Shown here one piece after another: positions 1 to 7,668 of a stretch of DNA of 64,000 nucleotides (position 1 is the first letter of the stretch; each line of letters begins with the position of its first letter). The stretch covers positions 496,001 to 560,000 of the forward strand of contig NZ_SBIS02000007.1 in NCBI RefSeq assembly GCF_004765815.2, in the 5' to 3' direction. Source of the stretch: Halorussus salinus. Its GTDB lineage: Archaea > Halobacteriota > Halobacteria > Halobacteriales > Haladaptataceae. The notes under the pieces were generated by a model that worked only from the letters and a program-made list of their open reading frames with translations, did no database searches and was not told where the DNA came from. A program made the position numbers and the translations under genes.

Positions 1-231
1 GCGGGCCTGTTCGGTCATCGCCTCGACGATGGTCTCCTCGCTGTGGCCAGCGTTGACGCAGTACAGTTGCGAGGCGAAATCGAGGTACTCCGTTCCCTCG
101 TCGTCGTAGACGCGAACGCCGTCGCCGCGAACGAGGGTCGGTATCTCGCCGTCGCTATCGGACCAGTGAGGGAGACTTCTCCCTCTCGGGGTCTCCTCGA
201 CCGGCGTCGTCGGTCGGTCGCTTTCGGTCAT
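1..231 (-). CDS. Class III (PLP-dependent) aminotransferase, N-terminal fragment
   Basis: First 77 residues of a gene that runs off the left edge of the window. The ATG is at 231-229. The segment VYDDEGTEYLDFASQLYCVN, followed by AGHSEETIVEAM, matches the N-terminal part of class III aminotransferases (ornithine/GABA/beta-alanine type), where a conserved glycine-histidine region precedes helix packing. The PLP lysine and substrate residues lie outside the window, so the substrate cannot be assigned. The next gene is 64 bases away on the same strand. The family call is good; the specificity is unknown. Confidence 0.8.
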   Translation of the reverse strand, partial: MTESDRPTTPVEETPRGRSLPHWSDSDGEIPTLVRGDGVRVYDDEGTEYLDFASQLYCVNAGHSEETIVEAMTEQAR

Positions 232-294
232 ATCACCCTGTCAGTCCCACCCGTGATAAACGTTCCCGACCGAACAGGTCCCGTCGGGAAGCTG

Positions 295-1059
295 TCAGGC
301 CGGGAGGACGGCGGACGCGACAGCGGCGGCGTCGGGAATCAGGTCCGACGAGAGGACGACGTAGGCGAGTGCGAACAGCAAAGCGTCGTAGAAGCCGTGA
401 ACCAGAACCGGGACGACCAGATTGTCGGTCCAGACGTAGAGATAGCCGAGGAGAATCGAGAGACCGAACAGGACGACGAGCGTCACCGAGACGGCGAGGG
501 GGTCGGGAGTCGCTATCCACGTCGTCGGCAGGTGGACCAGCGCGAACAGGACGCTGGTGAGGACGACCGCGGGACCGCGCGAGAACGCGCCGTCGAGGTA
601 GGGCTGGATGACCCCGCGAAAGAGGAACTCCTCGGCCGGGCCGACCACCAGAACCGAGAGCGGGACGAGAACGAGGAGCGTCGCGAGGACGCCCTCCTCG
701 GCGAGTTGCGTGACCGAGTTACCAGCGAGCGGAAGCCCGAGGGCCTGCACGGCCGCGATGGCGGCGAGTCGGTAAGCGAACAGCGCGACGGTCCCCGCGA
801 CGACGACCCCGAGCGCCCTGAGGTCCGGGATCCGAATCCGGAAGAAGTCGAGACTGTTGCCGGTCGCTCGGAGGAAGACGAGTCCGGCCGCGACGAATCC
901 CAGTTCCGAGAGGACGAGCGCGACGACGAACTGCGCGACGGTGCCCAGCGAGACGACGAGGACGGGGACCGACAGCAGAACGCTGAAGACGACGCCGAGG
1001 AGCGTGAGCGCAGTCGCGACCCCGACGCGCCGGGCAGGGTTGACGGACTGGTGAGACAT
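295..1059 (-). CDS. CPBP family intramembrane metalloprotease
   Basis: A 254-residue polytopic membrane protein with about seven hydrophobic segments. It carries the CPBP (Abi/Rce1-like) signature: EEFLFR near residues 143-148 (EExxxR) and a later LFALVHLP motif supplying the second-site histidine. Family members are membrane glutamate/metal-dependent proteases, some acting on prenylated proteins or bacteriocin immunity; the substrate here is unknown. I chose ATG 1059; an in-frame TTG at 1074 would add five residues. It is divergent from htpX, with 123 bases between the starts, so both promoters share that gap. Confidence 0.88.
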   Translation of the reverse strand: MSHQSVNPARRVGVATALTLLGVVFSVLLSVPVLVVSLGTVAQFVVALVLSELGFVAAGLVFLRATGNSLDFFRIRIPDLRALGVVVAGTVALFAYRLAAIAAVQALGLPLAGNSVTQLAEEGVLATLLVLVPLSVLVVGPAEEFLFRGVIQPYLDGAFSRGPAVVLTSVLFALVHLPTTWIATPDPLAVSVTLVVLFGLSILLGYLYVWTDNLVVPVLVHGFYDALLFALAYVVLSSDLIPDAAAVASAVLPA

Positions 1060-1152
1060 CACGAGTACTGACAACGCCCGATGGCAAGTAGCTTTTCGGG
1101 GGAAATCGCCCGCCGATGTCGGCGTGGTCGCCGGGCGGCGAGCCGACGAACG

Positions 1153-1158
1153 TTTAAA
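1153..1158 (+). promoter_or_regulatory. Putative TATA box of htpX
   Basis: TTTAAA centred about 27 bases before the htpX ATG at 1183. This is the spacing expected for an archaeal promoter giving a leaderless or nearly leaderless transcript. It supports ATG 1183 over the longer in-frame reading from 1081. Confidence 0.6.
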
Positions 1159-1182
1159 CGGTCTCGAACCCTACAGGCGGAT

Positions 1183-2049
1183 ATGAAGTGGAAAACAGAT
1201 TGGGGACTCCGGGGGCGCATGGCCCTGACGATGTTCCTGCTGTTCGCGCTGTACGTCGTCTTCATCGGTATTCTGAGTACGCAGTTTACGAACATCTTCT
1301 TCGCGGTCGCGCTACTGGGCAGTTTCTCCATCGCTCAGTTCTTCTTCAGCGACAAACTGGCGCTGTGGAGCATGGGCGCGAAGGAGGTGACCGAGGACGA
1401 GTATCCGGAACTCCACCGGACGCTCGGCCGCCTCTCCCAGCAGGCCGACCTGCCGAAACCGAAGGTCGCGGTCGTGGACAGTCGCGTCCCGAACGCGTTC
1501 GCCACGGGGCGCTCCCAGAAGAACGCCGCCGTCGCGGTCACGACCGGTCTCATGAACACGCTGGACGACGACGAGTTGGAGGGCGTGCTGGCCCACGAAC
1601 TCGCGCACGTCAAGAACCGCGACGTGATGGTGATGACCATCGCGTCGTTCCTCTCGACCATCGCGTTTCTCGTGGTCCGGTGGGGCTGGTGGTTCGGCGG
1701 TGGCGGCGACAACCGCAATCAGGCTCCGGTCTGGGTCGCCATCGCCGCTTCGCTGGTGGTCTGGATAGTGAGCTTCGTCCTCATCCGGGCGCTCAGCCGC
1801 TACCGCGAGTTCGCCGCCGACCGCGGCGGAGCGACCATCACCGGCAAACCCTCGGCGCTGGCTTCCGCACTGATGACGATCGACGGGAGCATGAGCAAGG
1901 TCCCGAAGGAGGACTTCCGCGAGCAGTCCGAGATGAACGCCTTCTTCATCATCCCGCTGAAGAACGACTTCATCGGCAAGGTGTTCAGCACCCACCCCAG
2001 CACCGAGAAGCGCGTCGAGCGGTTGCGGGACCTCGAACGCCAGCTGTAG
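1183..2049 (+). CDS. htpX: M48 family zinc metalloprotease HtpX
   Basis: A 288-residue membrane-bound zinc endopeptidase for quality control of membrane proteins. Two N-terminal membrane segments (about residues 13-54) precede the HELAH zinc motif at 138-142. A third-ligand glutamate lies in the later YREFAADRGG segment, after a further pair of hydrophobic segments. Length is normal for HtpX. The start at 1183 is set by the alignment of family N-termini and by the TATA box 27 bases upstream. In haloarchaea and actinobacteria htpX commonly sits beside the PspA-associated gene pspAB; here that gene follows after a 0.7 kb interruption holding two small genes. Confidence 0.95.
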   Translation: MKWKTDWGLRGRMALTMFLLFALYVVFIGILSTQFTNIFFAVALLGSFSIAQFFFSDKLALWSMGAKEVTEDEYPELHRTLGRLSQQADLPKPKVAVVDSRVPNAFATGRSQKNAAVAVTTGLMNTLDDDELEGVLAHELAHVKNRDVMVMTIASFLSTIAFLVVRWGWWFGGGGDNRNQAPVWVAIAASLVVWIVSFVLIRALSRYREFAADRGGATITGKPSALASALMTIDGSMSKVPKEDFREQSEMNAFFIIPLKNDFIGKVFSTHPSTEKRVERLRDLERQL

Positions 2050-2141
2050 GCCGACGAGCCGGTGTGCCCGAACACTCTCGCGGTTCGGATTCGAGGTCCA
2101 TCGTCCAAAGGTTTTTGCCACCCGATAAGTTATGTTTGGGT

Positions 2142-2285
2142 ATGGCTACGGAGCAAGACGTCGATTCCTCCGAAGACCCCACGCTCGGCAACGGCGACGA
2201 TCTGAGCGAACGAGTGGAGAAAATCGACGTCGAATCCGAAGAGACGTGCGACACGGACGAGATGCGCGAACTCCTCGACCTCTAA
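2142..2285 (+). CDS. Small acidic protein, possible antitoxin-like partner
   Basis: A 47-residue, very acidic ORF (MATEQDVDSSEDPTLGNG... ending MRELLDL) with a TTTTTG/ATAAGT-type A+T-rich promoter stretch just upstream. No recognised domain. It sits directly before a RelE-like ORF and between htpX and pspAB. Its acidic composition and position would fit a small neutralising partner for the basic downstream protein, but this is inference from layout only. Alternatively it is an unrelated haloarchaeal small protein. Confidence 0.5.
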   Translation: MATEQDVDSSEDPTLGNGDDLSERVEKIDVESEETCDTDEMRELLDL

Positions 2286-2294
2286 TTTTTTCGA

Positions 2295-2302
2295 TTTATT
2301 TA
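2295..2302 (+). promoter_or_regulatory. Putative TATA box of the RelE-like gene
   Basis: TTTATTTA lies about 24-27 bases before GTG 2322. If this is the promoter, the RelE-like gene has its own leaderless transcript starting at the GTG and need not depend on readthrough from the 47-aa ORF. Confidence 0.45.
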
Positions 2303-2321
2303 TCAGGCAGTCGCATCATAT

Positions 2322-2666
2322 GTGCGATGTCTGATGAGTAACGGTATCGGTGACGTCGTTCTCGTCAAGAAGTGGGTGTTCGAAGACCTCTCGTCGTCGT
2401 CGTTCGGCAAGGAGGAGAAGGAGGCGATTCTGGACGGCGTTGACGATATTCGAGAAGACCTCGTAACGTGGAATCGGCCGATTACGAAGTGTCTGAAGAT
2501 TCTCGAAAATACCGGCTCCGAGACGATTTACCGCAGTCGAGACGGGGACCTTCGGTCCTACTACGTTCGCCGTGGCGGAACTATGTACTGCATCGGGGCT
2601 GGAAAACGCAGGAACACGTACGAACGTGACCTTCCACGGATGGTCGAACGCTCGAAAGACTACTGA
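2322..2666 (+). CDS. RelE/ParE-like small protein
   Basis: A 114-residue basic protein from GTG 2322 (110 residues from ATG 2334). The C-terminal half, with IYRSRDGDLRSYYVRRGG and then a short strand and RRNTYERDL, follows the RelE/ParE pattern of a basic strand-turn-strand (YR-x-R-x-GD-x-R) ending in a conserved histidine/arginine-rich RRxxYER element. RelE proteins are ribosome-dependent mRNA interferases; ParE relatives act on gyrase. The catalytic set is not conserved enough here to say which, if either. Third-position GC is lower than in htpX and pspAB, as for a recently acquired gene. The upstream 47-aa ORF is the only candidate antitoxin. Confidence 0.5.
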   Translation: MRCLMSNGIGDVVLVKKWVFEDLSSSSFGKEEKEAILDGVDDIREDLVTWNRPITKCLKILENTGSETIYRSRDGDLRSYYVRRGGTMYCIGAGKRRNTYERDLPRMVERSKDY

Positions 2667-2773
2667 ATCGTTTACTGGTCGTCTATCGATGGCTGGCCTG
2701 TGCCGTCCCCTCGATTAACTCGTTGACTGACGAGGTAGCCGACCTTTTTATCCGAGAACCCGAAGGGAGAGCC

Positions 2774-3397
2774 ATGGGACTGTTCGACGGACTGCGGGAA
2801 GTGCTGGGCATCCGGGCCGAGACCGACGCGACTCGGAAGGCCGACCCCGAGGACCTGTTCGGGATGAGTACGGCCTACGTCACGATGGAGGCCGAACTGG
2901 GCTACGAGGCGGTCGGCGAGGCGGCGCTCTGTTTCTCGGAAGTGGACAGCGCCGACTTCTCGGACGCCGTCGAGGAGGTCCACGAGATTCTGGAGGTCGG
3001 CGCGGAGGAGACCGGTACCGAGACCGAGGCCCACACCGACGACTACGGCTACTCGTGGGTGATTCTGCGCGACGACGACTTCGAGGACCTCGTGACCAGC
3101 CTCAACTTCGCCGCCGACACGCTGATGGAGCGGGGGTACGGCTCGCGGCTCCTCGCGGCCCTCTTTGCCTTCCGGGACACGTCGGGGCGACAGAAGGGCG
3201 GCGAGTACGCCTACTGGGCGTACTCGTTCCGCCGCGGGGCGTACTACCCGCTCGTGCCGAAGGGGACTAGCGACCGCGATTCGAGCGCGGAGTTCAAACT
3301 AGAGAGCAAACTCGACGGCGAACTCGACTTGGAGGAGAACAAGGAGTACTGGTACGCGCTCCTGCCGAGTACGCCCAACAGCCACCCGTGGGAGTAA
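2774..3397 (+). CDS. pspAB: PspA-associated protein PspAB
   Basis: A 207-residue soluble acidic protein beginning MGLFDGLREVLGIR, a typical PspAB start, with the conserved middle SWVILRDDDFEDLVTSLNFA and a C-terminal YWAYSFRRGAYYPLVP stretch. PspAB proteins are linked by gene neighbourhood with HtpX and PspA-type membrane-stress systems in actinobacteria and haloarchaea; the biochemical role is not established. ATG 2774 is preferred over the longer reading from 2723 because the family begins at MGLF. htpX lies upstream, separated by two small genes, so any htpX-pspAB operon has been interrupted here. Confidence 0.75.
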   Translation: MGLFDGLREVLGIRAETDATRKADPEDLFGMSTAYVTMEAELGYEAVGEAALCFSEVDSADFSDAVEEVHEILEVGAEETGTETEAHTDDYGYSWVILRDDDFEDLVTSLNFAADTLMERGYGSRLLAALFAFRDTSGRQKGGEYAYWAYSFRRGAYYPLVPKGTSDRDSSAEFKLESKLDGELDLEENKEYWYALLPSTPNSHPWE

Positions 3398-3517
3398 CGA
3401 CCCGCTGACTCGACCGGGACCGCTCCCTCGAATCTCCTCGTTTTAAACTGCGTCAGACGAGCGTCGTTACCCCGCCGCCCGCATCCAATTTCACTTTCAC
3501 TGCACTGTTAACGGGGG

Positions 3518-3523
3518 TTTATA
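3518..3523 (+). promoter_or_regulatory. Putative TATA box of radA
   Basis: TTTATA centred 30 bases before the radA ATG at 3551, with a purine-rich stretch ahead of it. Consistent with a short or absent 5' leader. Confidence 0.6.
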
Positions 3524-3550
3524 TGACGAGGCGCACAAGGCAGGCATACG

Positions 3551-4585
3551 ATGGCAGCAGACGTAGACCTCGAAGAACTGCCGGGCGTCGGTCCGGCGAC
3601 CGCAGAAAAGCTCCGAGACGCAGGCTTCGACTCCTACGAGGGTCTCGCAGTAGCAAGCCCCAGCGAACTGTCGAACACCGCCGACGTGGGCGACTCGACG
3701 GCCTCCGACATCGTGCAGGCGGCCCGCGAGGCCGCCGACGTGGGCGGGTTCGAGACCGGCGCGGCCGTGCTGGAGCGCCGCGAGAAGATTGGCAAACTCA
3801 AGTGGAAGATAGACGAGGTGGACGACCTGCTGGGCGGCGGCGTCGAGACCCAGTCGATTACGGAAGTCTACGGCGAGTTCGGTGCCGGGAAGTCCCAAGT
3901 CACCCACCAGCTCGCGGTCAACGTCCAACTGCCGCGCGAACACGGCGGCCTCGGCGGGAGCGCCATGTTCGTGGACAGCGAGGACACGTTCCGCCCCGAG
4001 CGTATCGACGACATGGTGAAAGGCCTGCCCGACGAGGCGATTCAGGCCGCGATGGACGAGCGGGAAATCGAGGGCACGCCCGACGACGACGAGGCGATGG
4101 AGGCGCTGGTCGAGGACTTCCTCGACAAGATTCACGTCGCCAAGGCGTTCAACTCCAACCACCAGATGCTCCTCGCGGAGAAGGCCCAAGAACTCGCCAA
4201 CGAGACCCAAGACGACGAGTACCCCGTGCGGCTCCTCTGCGTGGACTCGCTGACCGCCCACTTCCGCGCGGAGTACGTCGGCCGAGGAGAACTCGCCGAG
4301 CGCCAGCAGAAGCTCAACAAGCACCTCCACGACCTCGACAAGGTGGGCAACCTCCACAACACCGCGGTCGTCGTGACGAATCAGGTCGCGTCGAACCCCG
4401 ACTCGTTCTTCGGCGACCCGACCCAGCCCATCGGTGGCAACATCCTCGGTCACAAGTCCACGTTCCGCATCTACCTCCGCAAGTCGAAGGGCGACAAGCG
4501 TATCGTCCGACTGGTGGACGCGCCGAACCTCGCCGACGGCGAGGCCGTGATGCGCGTCGAGGACGCTGGCCTGAAACCCGAGTGA
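3551..4585 (+). CDS. radA: DNA repair and recombination protein RadA
   Basis: A 344-residue archaeal RecA/Rad51 homologue that forms filaments on single-stranded DNA and drives strand exchange in homologous recombination. The N-terminal helix-hairpin-helix domain (residues about 8-60, with [18 protein letters not shown]) is followed by the ATPase core: Walker A GEFGAGKS at 108-115 and Walker B around [11 protein letters not shown]. The L1/L2 region and the C-terminal [19 protein letters not shown] segment are intact. No intein is present, although archaeal radA is a known intein site. Monocistronic: own promoter and a pyrimidine-rich region after the stop. Confidence 0.98.
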   Translation: MAADVDLEELPGVGPATAEKLRDAGFDSYEGLAVASPSELSNTADVGDSTASDIVQAAREAADVGGFETGAAVLERREKIGKLKWKIDEVDDLLGGGVETQSITEVYGEFGAGKSQVTHQLAVNVQLPREHGGLGGSAMFVDSEDTFRPERIDDMVKGLPDEAIQAAMDEREIEGTPDDDEAMEALVEDFLDKIHVAKAFNSNHQMLLAEKAQELANETQDDEYPVRLLCVDSLTAHFRAEYVGRGELAERQQKLNKHLHDLDKVGNLHNTAVVVTNQVASNPDSFFGDPTQPIGGNILGHKSTFRIYLRKSKGDKRIVRLVDAPNLADGEAVMRVEDAGLKPE

Positions 4586-4912
4586 GCGCCTCGGCGTAGC
4601 GATTCGGTTTTCAGTTCTCGGCGGTTCTCCTCTCTTCTTTCTCTCGCTCGTCTCTCCTCTCGGTCGCTCCCGAGGCGCAGGTCAGGGTGCCGATAGAAAT
4701 ACGCAACGATGTTTGAAACAGCAAAAGGATGCTTTTGGAAATGCAGAGGAGGTGTGCTGTTTCGTCGGAAGCGACCCGCGCCGAACGAGGAGTCCGGCGG
4801 TCGGAACGGACCGCGACCCCAATCGGTGAGGGACGACCGGGCCACGAATCGGAGCGTGACCCGCCGAGTCGGCCACTTCCCCTTTACCCGCTGATATACT
4901 CTGTACGAGCGT
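4586..4912 (+). other. Intergenic region radA to permease gene, no gene recognised
   Basis: 327 bases. The first ~80 form a pyrimidine-rich tract (4604-4670, many TCTC runs) suitable for radA termination. An A+T-richer patch around 4690-4760 follows. Short ORFs on both strands lack family features and haloarchaeal codon pattern. An A+T-rich stretch near 4886-4896 may be the promoter for the gene at 4913. Confidence 0.5.
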
Positions 4913-5902
4913 ATGAAGGCGCGGACCGCGTTCGCGACCGTTCTGGTTGGCGTTCTCGCCGTGTTGTCCCTCCTCGTCGTCAGGCCCTTCCTCGATTACG
5001 TCCTCGGCGCGATGCTGTTGGCGTTCGTCCTGACGCCGCTCCAGCGCCGCCTCGCGCCCGAGGTCGGTTCACGGCTCTCGGCGTTCTCGCTCGTCTCGCT
5101 GACCGTCCTGCTGTTCGTCGGGCCGATCGGTCTCTTCTTGCAGGTCGCGTTGAGTGACGTTGGCGAGTTACCGACCGAGGTCAGCGACCTGCCGACCTAC
5201 CAGTCCGTCGAGCGAGTGGTCGAGCGCGTCGTCGGCGTCCAAATCGGCACGCGCTTCGACCAGCTCTTGGGGAGTTTCTCCTCGGCGCTCGCCGAGCGGA
5301 GTTCCGGGCTGGCCAGTGCCGGAGTCCACTTCACGCTCGGTGTCCTCCTACTGCTGTTTCTGCTGTACTACCTGCTCAAGGACGGCGACACGCTGGTCAA
5401 CTGGGCCAAGCACGTCACGCCGCTCCCCCGAAGAGTCCAGAACGACCTCTACGCCGAGGCCGAAGAGGCCACGTGGGCGGTCCTGAAGGGGCACGTCTTC
5501 GTCGCTACCGTGCAGGGGTTCGTCTCCGGGCTCGGTCTCATCGCGCTCGGGATTCCGAACGCGGCGTTCTGGACCGTCGTGATGATGTTTCTGGCGATGG
5601 TCCCCATCGTCGGCGTCTCGCCGGTGTTGGGCGGCGCGACCATCTACCTCGTCGTGAACGGTCGAGTCCTCGAAGCCGCGCTGTTGGTCGTCTACGGCAT
5701 GACCGTCGTCGCCGTGACCGACGACTACCTCCGGGCGCTGGTCATCGACAAGGAGTCGTCGCTCCACTCGGGGGTCATCCTGCTGGGCGTGTTCGGCGCG
5801 GCGTACTTCCTCGGAGCCGTCGGCATCTTCGTCGGTCCCATCGTCCTCGCGCTGTTCAAGGAGACCGTCGAAGTGTTCACCGACTACTACGACCTCGCGT
5901 AG
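4913..5902 (+). CDS. AI-2E family transporter (PerM/TqsA-like permease)
   Basis: A 329-residue integral membrane protein with about seven to eight hydrophobic segments. It has the family's layout: two N-terminal helices, a central soluble segment (about residues 75-135), then a membrane half ending in IFVGPIVLALFKETVEVF, the conserved C-terminal GPxxxAL motif. The family (formerly UPF0118) includes exporters of autoinducer-2 and possibly Na+/H+ antiporters; the substrate in archaea is unknown. Own start at ATG 4913. No functional partners adjacent. Confidence 0.88.
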   Translation: MKARTAFATVLVGVLAVLSLLVVRPFLDYVLGAMLLAFVLTPLQRRLAPEVGSRLSAFSLVSLTVLLFVGPIGLFLQVALSDVGELPTEVSDLPTYQSVERVVERVVGVQIGTRFDQLLGSFSSALAERSSGLASAGVHFTLGVLLLLFLLYYLLKDGDTLVNWAKHVTPLPRRVQNDLYAEAEEATWAVLKGHVFVATVQGFVSGLGLIALGIPNAAFWTVVMMFLAMVPIVGVSPVLGGATIYLVVNGRVLEAALLVVYGMTVVAVTDDYLRALVIDKESSLHSGVILLGVFGAAYFLGAVGIFVGPIVLALFKETVEVFTDYYDLA

Positions 5903-5965
5903 GCGAGAATCCCCGGACTGCGAGCCGATAGCTATCGGCGTCGGAAAAAGCGAAAACGGGTCCGC

Positions 5966-6394
5966 TCACTCGTCGTCTTCTTCGGTCGTCGTCTTGTCCA
6001 GTTCCTTCTCGCCCTCGTAGATGTCCGCGCCGTCCTGTACCACCTTCTCGGCGAGGACCGCGCACTTGACCCGCATCGGGCTGATGTCCACCCCGAGCAT
6101 GTCGATCACGTCGTCGCGGTCTAGCTCCTGCATCTCCTCGACGGTCATGCCCTGCAACTCGCCGGTCAGCATGCTCGCGCTGGCCTGACTGATGGCACAG
6201 CCGTCGCCCCGGAAGGCGACGGCGTTGATGACCTCCTCGTCGTCGTCGAGTTGCACGTCTATCCGTATCTCGTCGCCGCACATCGGGTTCTCGCCAGCGT
6301 GAGTGAACGTCTTCTCGTCCAGTTCCCCGTAGTTGCGGGGACTCTTGTAGTGGTCGAGAATCTGCTGGCGGTACATGTCCGAGCCCATGCCCAT
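5966..6394 (-). CDS. sufU: Iron-sulfur cluster assembly scaffold SufU/IscU
   Basis: A 142-residue U-type scaffold on which Fe-S clusters are built before transfer to target proteins. The three cluster cysteines are visible: C39 in NPMCGDEI, C66 in GDGCAIS and C111 in RVKCAVL, with the conserved D41 after the first. The N-terminus (MYRQQILDHYKSPRNYG) is diagnostic. The acidic tail EKELDKTTTEEDDE is haloarchaeal. Its sulfur donor SufS lies 1.3 kb upstream on the same strand, separated by a membrane protein and an HD hydrolase. Confidence 0.95.
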   Translation of the reverse strand: MGMGSDMYRQQILDHYKSPRNYGELDEKTFTHAGENPMCGDEIRIDVQLDDDEEVINAVAFRGDGCAISQASASMLTGELQGMTVEEMQELDRDDVIDMLGVDISPMRVKCAVLAEKVVQDGADIYEGEKELDKTTTEEDDE

Positions 6395-6485
6395 TGTTAC
6401 TGCACGATAGGCGAGTCGGGCGTAAAAGCGTTCCGCAGGCGCAATCGGCCGTCTCAGCCCATGTGTCGTCAGACCACGCGCCGTC

Positions 6486-6932
6486 TCAGACCACGTATCC
6501 GATGAGTGCGGCGTCCAGCACCAGCAGGATTGCGACCAGCGAGTTCGTCCGGAACGACATCTTGAGTCGGGTCGGGAGTTCCCGGACGTTCTCCTCGCGG
6601 GCGCTCTTGGTCTCGTACCACGACCAGACGCTCGTCAGCGCGAAGATGCCGTACAGCGTCATCATGGCGATGAGCGCGGTCCCGCGCTGGCCGCCGGGCA
6701 GTTCGTTGTTGTAGAGGAGCCAAAGCGCGCCGCCACCCGAGGCACCCATCACGACGATGCCGCCGAGCGCGAACCACTTCAGCGAGTCCAGCACGTCGAG
6801 GGCGAACTCCGGCGAATCGTTGCGCCGGGCCGCGGGCAGGACCAACATTCCGGTCACGAGGTAGCCGCCGGTCCAGAGAACCGCCATCAGTACGTGAATC
6901 CCCATCACGGCCGCAATCGTCCAGTCTACCAT
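6486..6932 (-). CDS. Four-helix membrane protein, CopD-like
   Basis: A 148-residue membrane protein with four hydrophobic segments: IAAVMGIHVLMAVLWTGGY, KWFALGGIVVMGASGGGALW, a third near TALIAMMTLYGIFAL, and the C-terminal LVAILLVLDAALIGYVV. The histidine and tryptophan in the first helix and the general layout resemble CopD/DUF2269-type proteins, a weak assignment. I used ATG 6932 (MVDWT) rather than 6959, which would add a polar nine-residue extension. Between sufU and the HD hydrolase; no evidence it takes part in Fe-S assembly. Confidence 0.65.
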   Translation of the reverse strand: MVDWTIAAVMGIHVLMAVLWTGGYLVTGMLVLPAARRNDSPEFALDVLDSLKWFALGGIVVMGASGGGALWLLYNNELPGGQRGTALIAMMTLYGIFALTSVWSWYETKSAREENVRELPTRLKMSFRTNSLVAILLVLDAALIGYVV

Positions 6933-6995
6933 GTCGGAAGGGTGTGACGGAACCGCCAAAAAGCGGCCGATTCTGGGCAGACCTCTCGAACGGAC

Positions 6996-7628
6996 CTACA
7001 GTTCGCCCGCGGCCTCGCGCTCGAACCGGTCGGCGAACGCCGCGACGTACGCGGCGCGGTCGTCGGCCAGTTCCCAGCCAGCGTCGGTGTACATCCGGTC
7101 GGGGAGGTCGAGAATCTTCTCGTGAATGTGGTTGAACTGGGTCTCCCCGGCGGCCGAGTCGTCGGCTTCCGGCGGCAGGTCGGGGTCGTACAGCGGTTGG
7201 CCGAGTTCCCCGCCGTAGGCGAAGACGCGCGCGATTCCGACCGCGCCGAGGGCGTCGAGGTTGTCGGCGTCGGAGAGAATCTTCGCCTCGCGGGTCTCGG
7301 GGGCCACGTCGTTGGAGTAGCGATGCGCCCGGATGCAGTGTCGGACCTCCTCGATGGTCTCGGCGTCCGCGTCGAGTTCACGAAGAACGTCGTCGGCCTC
7401 GTCGGCACCCCACTCGGCGTGGTCCTCGATTTCGCCGCAGTCCTCCTTCGAACGACCGATATCGTGGAGCCAGACCGCCGCGAAGAGTACGTCTTCGTCT
7501 ATCTGTTTCCCGTCCGCCTCGACCAGCGTCTCGGCGAGTCTGGCGACGCGCCGGACGTGATGCCAGTCGTGGGCTGGCGAGGCTCCGTCGAAGTAGGTCC
7601 GTGCGCGTTCGCGTACGTCGTCTCGCAT
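6996..7628 (-). CDS. HD domain metal-dependent phosphohydrolase
   Basis: A 210-residue HD-superfamily enzyme. The metal-site pattern is complete: an early H in ASPAHDWHHVRRVARLA, the HD pair in AAVWLHDIGRSKED, a later H in EVRHCIRAHRYS, and the final D in KILSDADNLDALGAVG. These enzymes remove phosphate from nucleotides or (p)ppGpp-type substrates; the closest bacterial relatives are YedJ-like proteins. I used ATG 7628 (MRDDVRERA); a start at 7655 would add nine residues without family support. The 40-base gap to sufS upstream suggests possible co-transcription. Confidence 0.88.
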   Translation of the reverse strand: MRDDVRERARTYFDGASPAHDWHHVRRVARLAETLVEADGKQIDEDVLFAAVWLHDIGRSKEDCGEIEDHAEWGADEADDVLRELDADAETIEEVRHCIRAHRYSNDVAPETREAKILSDADNLDALGAVGIARVFAYGGELGQPLYDPDLPPEADDSAAGETQFNHIHEKILDLPDRMYTDAGWELADDRAAYVAAFADRFEREAAGEL

Positions 7629-7668
7629 GGCTGGCCGGACGCAGGGCGGTCGCAAAAACGGTTGGAAA

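Noticed and set aside
3551-4585. Possible intein in RadA
   Set aside because: The ATPase core runs through continuously with normal length (344 aa); no splicing motifs.
4682-4894. Short ORFs on both strands between radA and the permease gene
   Set aside because: No conserved pattern, no promoter at a fitting distance, and codon use unlike the neighbours.
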